From positions 8,658 through 18,655 of the forward strand of contig JAOZMT010000005.1 in NCBI GenBank assembly GCA_029934175.1: a stretch of 9,998 nucleotides of DNA. The letters run 5' to 3'. The DNA is from Victivallales bacterium. GTDB taxonomy: Bacteria > Verrucomicrobiota > Lentisphaeria > Victivallales > JAUVCU01. Below the pieces are notes generated by a model. That model did not search any database, had not been told where the DNA came from, and saw only the letters and a list, made by a program, of their open reading frames with translations. Shown one piece after another: positions 6,163 through 9,998 of this stretch. A program made the position numbers and the translations under genes. Position 1 is the stretch's first letter. Every line of letters begins with the position of its first letter.

Positions 6163-6298
6163 ATGCCAGAAATAAATGGCTGAGTTGCTTCCTGCAAGAG
6201 TAAGAGATCTTGTTAAAGAGTGGGCAGAATTACATATAGATGAACTTTTAGAAATATGGGAATCTAAAGAATTTCATACAATAAAACCGCTAATATAA
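6163..6298 (+). pseudogene. DUF4160 gene remnant with internal deletion
   Basis: DUF4160 proteins typically begin MPEI and end in a helix with LP-R---LV-EWA-LH-DEL---W and a final PL. Here the ATG at 6163 with a strong ribosome binding site reads MPEING and stops. Another frame, from an ATG at 6176 to TAA 6296-6298, encodes 40 residues including LPARVRDLVKEWAELHIDEL and ending IKPLI, a good match to the family C-terminus. The middle (the usual FYGI and HFHA-type region, roughly 40 residues) is absent and the two ends are out of frame. I infer a deletion that fused the ends. The 40-residue frame could still be made by reinitiation, since its ATG sits 5 nt before the stop of the short frame. 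It lies just upstream of the intact DUF2442 partner. Confidence 0.72.
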
Positions 6299-6309
6299 AG
6301 GAAATTATT

Positions 6310-6561
6310 ATGGATTGTATTTATTTATTAGAAGCACATTATATTGAAAAATTCAAAGTTTTTTTGAAATTCAATACAGGTTTGTCTGGAGAAGTTGATT
6401 TAAAAGATATTATTTATAAATATAAAATAGCTTCATCATTGCGAGATTGTAAAAAGTTTTCTGACTTTTATCTTGATTCTTGGTCTACTCTTGCTTGGAA
6501 ATGTGGTTTTGATATTGCTCCTGAAACATTATATGAAAAATGCGAAATAAGTGCTCAATAA
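6310..6561 (+). CDS. DUF2442 domain protein (partner of DUF4160 in a putative toxin-antitoxin-like pair)
   Basis: The 83 residues are about the full length of a DUF2442 protein. Family features are the opening strand pair ending FNTGLSGEVDL (21-31), a short helix, a strand around CKKFSDFYLDS (47-57), and the typical end TLAWKCGFDIAPETLYEKC (60-78). The biochemical role of this family is not established. Genes for DUF2442 and DUF4160 are commonly neighbours and have been regarded as a possible toxin-antitoxin module, which is recalled family knowledge rather than something shown here. The ATG is preceded by AAAGGAAA at a suitable distance. The gene starts 11 nt after the DUF4160 remnant, so they share a transcript. 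Since DUF2442 is intact and its partner is broken, it may be an orphan immunity component or on its way to loss. Confidence 0.85.
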   Translation: MDCIYLLEAHYIEKFKVFLKFNTGLSGEVDLKDIIYKYKIASSLRDCKKFSDFYLDSWSTLAWKCGFDIAPETLYEKCEISAQ

Positions 6562-6592
6562 TATAAAATTAATAAAAAAGGAATTATGAAAA

Positions 6593-9253
6593 ATGAAAAA
6601 TAATGAAATGCCAAAGGCTTATTTACCTGCCTCGGCTGAAGAAAAATGGTATCTTGAATGGGAAAAAAATGGATTGTTTCATGGCGATCCAAAATCAGAT
6701 AAACAACCGTATTCGATTGCTATCCCACCTCCAAATGTAACTGGAGTTTTGCATTTAGGGCATGTTTTAAATAATACTTTACAAGATATTCTTTGCCGTT
6801 GGAAAAGAATGACTGGCTATGAAGTTTCGTGGTTTCCTGGAACTGACCATGCTGGAATTGCGACTGAAAGCAAAGTTGAAAAAGTTCTAAGAGAAACTGA
6901 AAATACTGGTCGTGATGAACTTGGGCGTGAAAAATTTATCGAACGAGTTTGGGAATGGAAAGAAGAATGTGGCGGAACTATTATTAAACAACTTCGTCGT
7001 TTAGGAGCTTCATGTGATTGGGAAAAAGAAAGATTTACTATGGACGAAGGTTTAAGTGATGCGGTTCGTAAAGTTTTTGTATCTTTATACGACAAAGGGT
7101 ATGTTTATCGTGGTCAAAGAATGATAAATTGGTGTCCAGTTTCTAAAACTGCATTATCTGATGAAGAGGTTATTTATAAAGATGTGAATGGTAAATTTTA
7201 TCACTATAAATATCCATTATCAGATAGCACAGGTTTTTTAGAAATAGCAACAACTCGTCCCGAAACAATGTTTGGCGATACAGCAGTGGCAGTGCATCCA
7301 GATGATGAACGATATAAGGATTTAGTTGGAAAAACAATTAATTTGCCATTAACAAATAGACAAATTCCTATCATAGCAGATATTCATGCAGACCCAGAAA
7401 AAGGAACTGGTTGCGTTAAGATAACTCCAGCTCATGACCCTAATGACTTTGTTGTAGGGGAACGAAATAATCTTGAATTTATATCTGTTATGAATGAAGA
7501 TGGTTCTATGAACGATAAAGCTGGTGAGGACTTTGCTAACTTAGACCGTTTTGAATGTAGAAAGAAAGTAATTCAAGCTCTTGAAGAAGCAGATTTAATG
7601 GTTAAAATTGAGGATATTTCGCATAGTGTTGGATTTTCTGAACGAGGCGATGTTCCAATAGAATCAATGATAAGCGCACAATGGTTTGTGAATATGCAAG
7701 AACTTGCGAAACCTGCAATTGCTGCGGTTAAAGACAAAGATATTAAATTTTATCCTGAACGCTGGGAAAAAACATATTATCATTGGATGAATAATATAAA
7801 AGATTGGTGCATAAGTCGCCAAATTTGGTGGGGACATCGAATTCCAGCTTGGTATCATAACGAAACAAATGAAATTTTTGTTGGAATGGAAGCTCCAAAA
7901 GACATTGAGAATTGGCATCAAGAAGAAGATGTTTTAGACACTTGGTTTAGTTCGTGGTTATGGCCATTTTCTGTTATGGGTTGGTGTGAGGAAACGCCAG
8001 ATTTAGAGTATTTTTATCCAACAAGTGACTTGGTTACAGGACCAGATATAATCTTTTTCTGGGTTGCTAGAATGATAATGGCAGGTTATGAATTTAAAGA
8101 TGAACTACCTTTTAAAAATGTATATTTTACAAGTATTATTCGTGATGCACAAGGTAGGAAGTTAAGTAAATCACTTGGAAACTCTCCAGACCCTATTGAT
8201 GTTATTGATCAATATGGAGCAGATGCACTTAGATTTTCAATAATATACATTGCTCCAATTGGGATTGATATTCGATACAGTAATGAAAAATGCGAAATAG
8301 GCAGAAATTTTGCAAATAAATTATGGAACGCATCTCGTTTCCGTAAAATGCAAGGTGAAGTATCAAATAACTTTACAGATGTTAAAAAACTTGATTTAGC
8401 AAAATTAACAGCTGATGACAAGTGGATATTAGGGCGAGTTGCACAAGTCGCAGAATCGGTTAATAAATCATTGGTAGAGTTCAAATTTAATGAAGCAACA
8501 AGAACACTCTATGATTTTATATGGAGTGAATTTTGTGATTGGTATATAGAAGCGTGTAAGCAATCATTATTTAATGATGAGACAAAACAAGCAACTTTAG
8601 AAGTTTTTGATTATGTTTTATTTGCATCATTAAAAATGTTACATCCATTTATGCCTTTTGTAACAGAAGAAATAGCACATCAATTGGATTATTTATCGGA
8701 AGAGAAAAGTATTATGCAATCAGAATATCCAACTGCGGAGAATGCAAACTTTGCACAACTCGCAGAATTGGGAATTGATGATAAATTGCTTAATTTAGTT
8801 GAAGCGAAGTTTGATATTATTAAAGCTGGTAGAAATTTGAGAGCAAATGCAAACATTCCTCCAAGCAAGGTTATAAAATATTTTTGTAAGCCAATAAATG
8901 ATGAAATGAAAGATTTTTTCACAAACAATATTCCATCGATTAATAAATTAATGCGTTCAGATATTGCGATTGATGCAAATTATGAATCTGATGGTTCAGC
9001 TCCGTCAATTGTGACAGATGCAGGAACTTTATTTATGCCATTAGAAGGTTTAATTGATGTTGATGCTGAGCGTAAAAAACTCGAAAAACAAAAGAAAGAA
9101 TTAGAAGGTTGGATAAAAGCTTCTAAGGGAAAATTAGCAAATCCTAAATTTGTATCAAATGCCCCTGCTAAACTCGTAGAAGAGTCTCGTGAAAAGTTAA
9201 AAGAGATGGAAGATAAGTTAGAGCGAGTCGTAGATAATATGGAAAAATTATAA
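6593..9253 (+). CDS. valS: Valyl-tRNA synthetase
   Basis: ValS charges tRNA-Val with valine using ATP (EC 6.1.1.9) and edits mischarged threonine, in the cytoplasm. It has 886 residues, typical for bacterial ValS. It is a class I synthetase, with the HIGH-like signature HLGH (54-57) in PPPNVTGVLHLGHV, then WFPGTDHAGIATE (80-92) characteristic of ValS. The CP1 editing domain carries TTRPETMFGDTA from residue 220 and VKITPAHDPNDF further on. The KMSKS-type loop is KLSKS at 523-527 in GRKLSKSLGN. An anticodon-binding domain follows. The last 60 or so residues form the lysine/glutamate-rich coiled coil typical of ValS (DAERKKLEKQKKELEGW and NPKFVSNAP). ATG 6593 is chosen because it follows AAAAAGGAA at 9-10 nt and gives the expected N-terminus. 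An ATG at 6586 reads only five codons. The gene starts 31 nt after DUF2442, and the next gene begins 4 nt after its stop. Confidence 0.98.
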   Translation: MKNNEMPKAYLPASAEEKWYLEWEKNGLFHGDPKSDKQPYSIAIPPPNVTGVLHLGHVLNNTLQDILCRWKRMTGYEVSWFPGTDHAGIATESKVEKVLRETENTGRDELGREKFIERVWEWKEECGGTIIKQLRRLGASCDWEKERFTMDEGLSDAVRKVFVSLYDKGYVYRGQRMINWCPVSKTALSDEEVIYKDVNGKFYHYKYPLSDSTGFLEIATTRPETMFGDTAVAVHPDDERYKDLVGKTINLPLTNRQIPIIADIHADPEKGTGCVKITPAHDPNDFVVGERNNLEFISVMNEDGSMNDKAGEDFANLDRFECRKKVIQALEEADLMVKIEDISHSVGFSERGDVPIESMISAQWFVNMQELAKPAIAAVKDKDIKFYPERWEKTYYHWMNNIKDWCISRQIWWGHRIPAWYHNETNEIFVGMEAPKDIENWHQEEDVLDTWFSSWLWPFSVMGWCEETPDLEYFYPTSDLVTGPDIIFFWVARMIMAGYEFKDELPFKNVYFTSIIRDAQGRKLSKSLGNSPDPIDVIDQYGADALRFSIIYIAPIGIDIRYSNEKCEIGRNFANKLWNASRFRKMQGEVSNNFTDVKKLDLAKLTADDKWILGRVAQVAESVNKSLVEFKFNEATRTLYDFIWSEFCDWYIEACKQSLFNDETKQATLEVFDYVLFASLKMLHPFMPFVTEEIAHQLDYLSEEKSIMQSEYPTAENANFAQLAELGIDDKLLNLVEAKFDIIKAGRNLRANANIPPSKVIKYFCKPINDEMKDFFTNNIPSINKLMRSDIAIDANYESDGSAPSIVTDAGTLFMPLEGLIDVDAERKKLEKQKKELEGWIKASKGKLANPKFVSNAPAKLVEESREKLKEMEDKLERVVDNMEKL

Positions 9254-9257
9254 AATT

Positions 9258-9998
9258 ATGGGAAATATGCTAAATACTCCAGAAAATCGGAAAATTTTAA
9301 AAATTCCTAAAAAATATCAAAACTATACTCGTGATTTTAAACTTGAGGATAAACTTAATAAAATAAAAAAGCCCAGTTTATTAGGTTGTATTTGGGGAAT
9401 AATATTTTTAGGGATATGCATTGTATCAACGCGTTATTTAGCTATTTTTATTTGGAATAATTTTGAAGGCATTAACGACAAACCGTCCTCATATATTCTT
9501 GCATTTTTTATAGTCTTTTTTACTTTAATGTTTTTGGCTACAATTAAAAGTAAAATAAAGTTTAAGGTAACTTGTCCTCATTGTAAAAATAAAATGAGTT
9601 TACAAAAGCATTATTTATATAAAGATGAATTAGTTGAATTTGATAATGAAAATATTTTATCTAGTTCTATATTAGATATAACAGAAGAGTTTGATGATAT
9701 TGGATATTCTAATATTGCCAATAAATTAATAATTGCAAAAAGTGGTTATGTTTATTCATTTACTATAGACATAATGCGTGTAGAGTCCGAAAAAGATGAC
9801 ATAATAGAAGATCAGTTTAGAATAAGTAAAATATATGACAAATGGTCTGTTTGCGATGCGTGCAAATTTATAGTTTGTAGGGATATAAGAGTTCTTGATT
9901 CAGATGATTGTTTTGTATGTGGCGACCTTGGAATGCTCAATCAAGTTGTTGTTTATTTACAAGAAAATGAATTTACTGGCGATTATGATGAATTAGCC
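9258..9998 (+). CDS. Membrane protein with two helices and three CxxC motifs, unknown function (3' end outside window)
   Basis: An open frame of 247 codons runs from ATG 9258 to the window edge without a stop. The family is not recognised. Residues 1-40 are polar and lysine-rich. Two hydrophobic helices at about 41-66 and 77-96 follow. A zinc-ribbon-like TCPHCKNKM begins at C106-x2-C109, just after the second helix. After an acidic middle section come VCDACKFIVC (C199-x2-C202, C207) and CFVCGDLG (C218-x2-C221). Spaced CxxC pairs suggest one or two structural zinc sites in a domain on one side of the membrane, probably cytoplasmic. A metal-binding role is inference. The start is uncertain, since ATG 9267 is an alternative three codons later and neither has a strong ribosome binding site. 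It begins 4 nt after valS, so it is probably cotranscribed. Confidence 0.7.
   Translation, partial: MGNMLNTPENRKILKIPKKYQNYTRDFKLEDKLNKIKKPSLLGCIWGIIFLGICIVSTRYLAIFIWNNFEGINDKPSSYILAFFIVFFTLMFLATIKSKIKFKVTCPHCKNKMSLQKHYLYKDELVEFDNENILSSSILDITEEFDDIGYSNIANKLIIAKSGYVYSFTIDIMRVESEKDDIIEDQFRISKIYDKWSVCDACKFIVCRDIRVLDSDDCFVCGDLGMLNQVVVYLQENEFTGDYDELA

Noticed and set aside
6586..6603. Five-codon frame MKNEK just before valS as a leader peptide
   Set aside because: It is too close to the ribosome binding site (2-3 nt), has no run of valine codons, and no attenuator-type hairpin follows. It looks like chance in A-rich DNA.
1..9998. Alternative genetic code with TGA as tryptophan, considered because of the AT richness
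   Set aside because: Core genes use TGG for conserved tryptophans and run full length without internal TGA. TGA ends paralogue 1 at the expected place.

Overview
The window is AT-rich bacterial DNA with every recognisable gene on the + strand, packed into overlapping or nearly abutting runs. All genes read with standard codons and TGA serves as a stop (1881-1883). A eukaryote-like Ser/Thr kinase with an N-terminal zinc ribbon and one membrane helix, together with the [FeFe]-hydrogenase maturase HydE, suggests an anaerobic, hydrogen-metabolising bacterium. My best guess is an AT-rich gut-type member of the Verrucomicrobiota/Lentisphaeria or a related phylum. That placement is inference from gene style, not a measured phylogeny.

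Region 1 (1-3581) is one translationally coupled run. It holds the tail of a small nuclease-like gene, the membrane Ser/Thr kinase, two full-length paralogues of that nuclease-like gene (PD-(D/E)xK fold, resembling the N-terminal domain of type I restriction HsdR), and purM of purine biosynthesis. Consecutive genes from the kinase onward overlap by 11, 4 and 8 nt. The Shine-Dalgarno of each downstream gene lies inside the last codons of the gene before it. The two complete paralogues share an almost identical 3' end at DNA level, and the kinase 3' end carries the same short junction sequence. The arrangement looks like tandem duplication or recombination of cassettes upstream of a housekeeping gene.

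Region 2 (3582-4995) is accessory. It has a single-helix, pilin-like protein of unknown function that seems to be frameshifted near 3990-4004, and a stand-alone DUF3883-type PD-(D/E)xK protein that may be a restriction-like nuclease.

Region 3 (5021-6091) is hydE, without hydF or hydG beside it. Region 4 (6163-6561) is a DUF4160-DUF2442 pair of the kind often found together. The DUF4160 member is reduced to its first few codons and its last 39 or so, while DUF2442 is intact. Region 5 (6593-9253) is a complete valS. It is followed 4 nt later by a membrane protein with three CxxC motifs (9258 to the window edge).

There are no RNA genes, CRISPR arrays, insertion sequences or convincing terminators. 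The longest stretch without a gene is 6092-6162, which holds only a weak promoter candidate. The most distinctive feature is the kinase plus three-copy nuclease-like array fused to purM expression. The decayed DUF4160 partner and the lone DUF3883 protein add to an impression of ongoing defence or toxin-antitoxin gene turnover between housekeeping genes.
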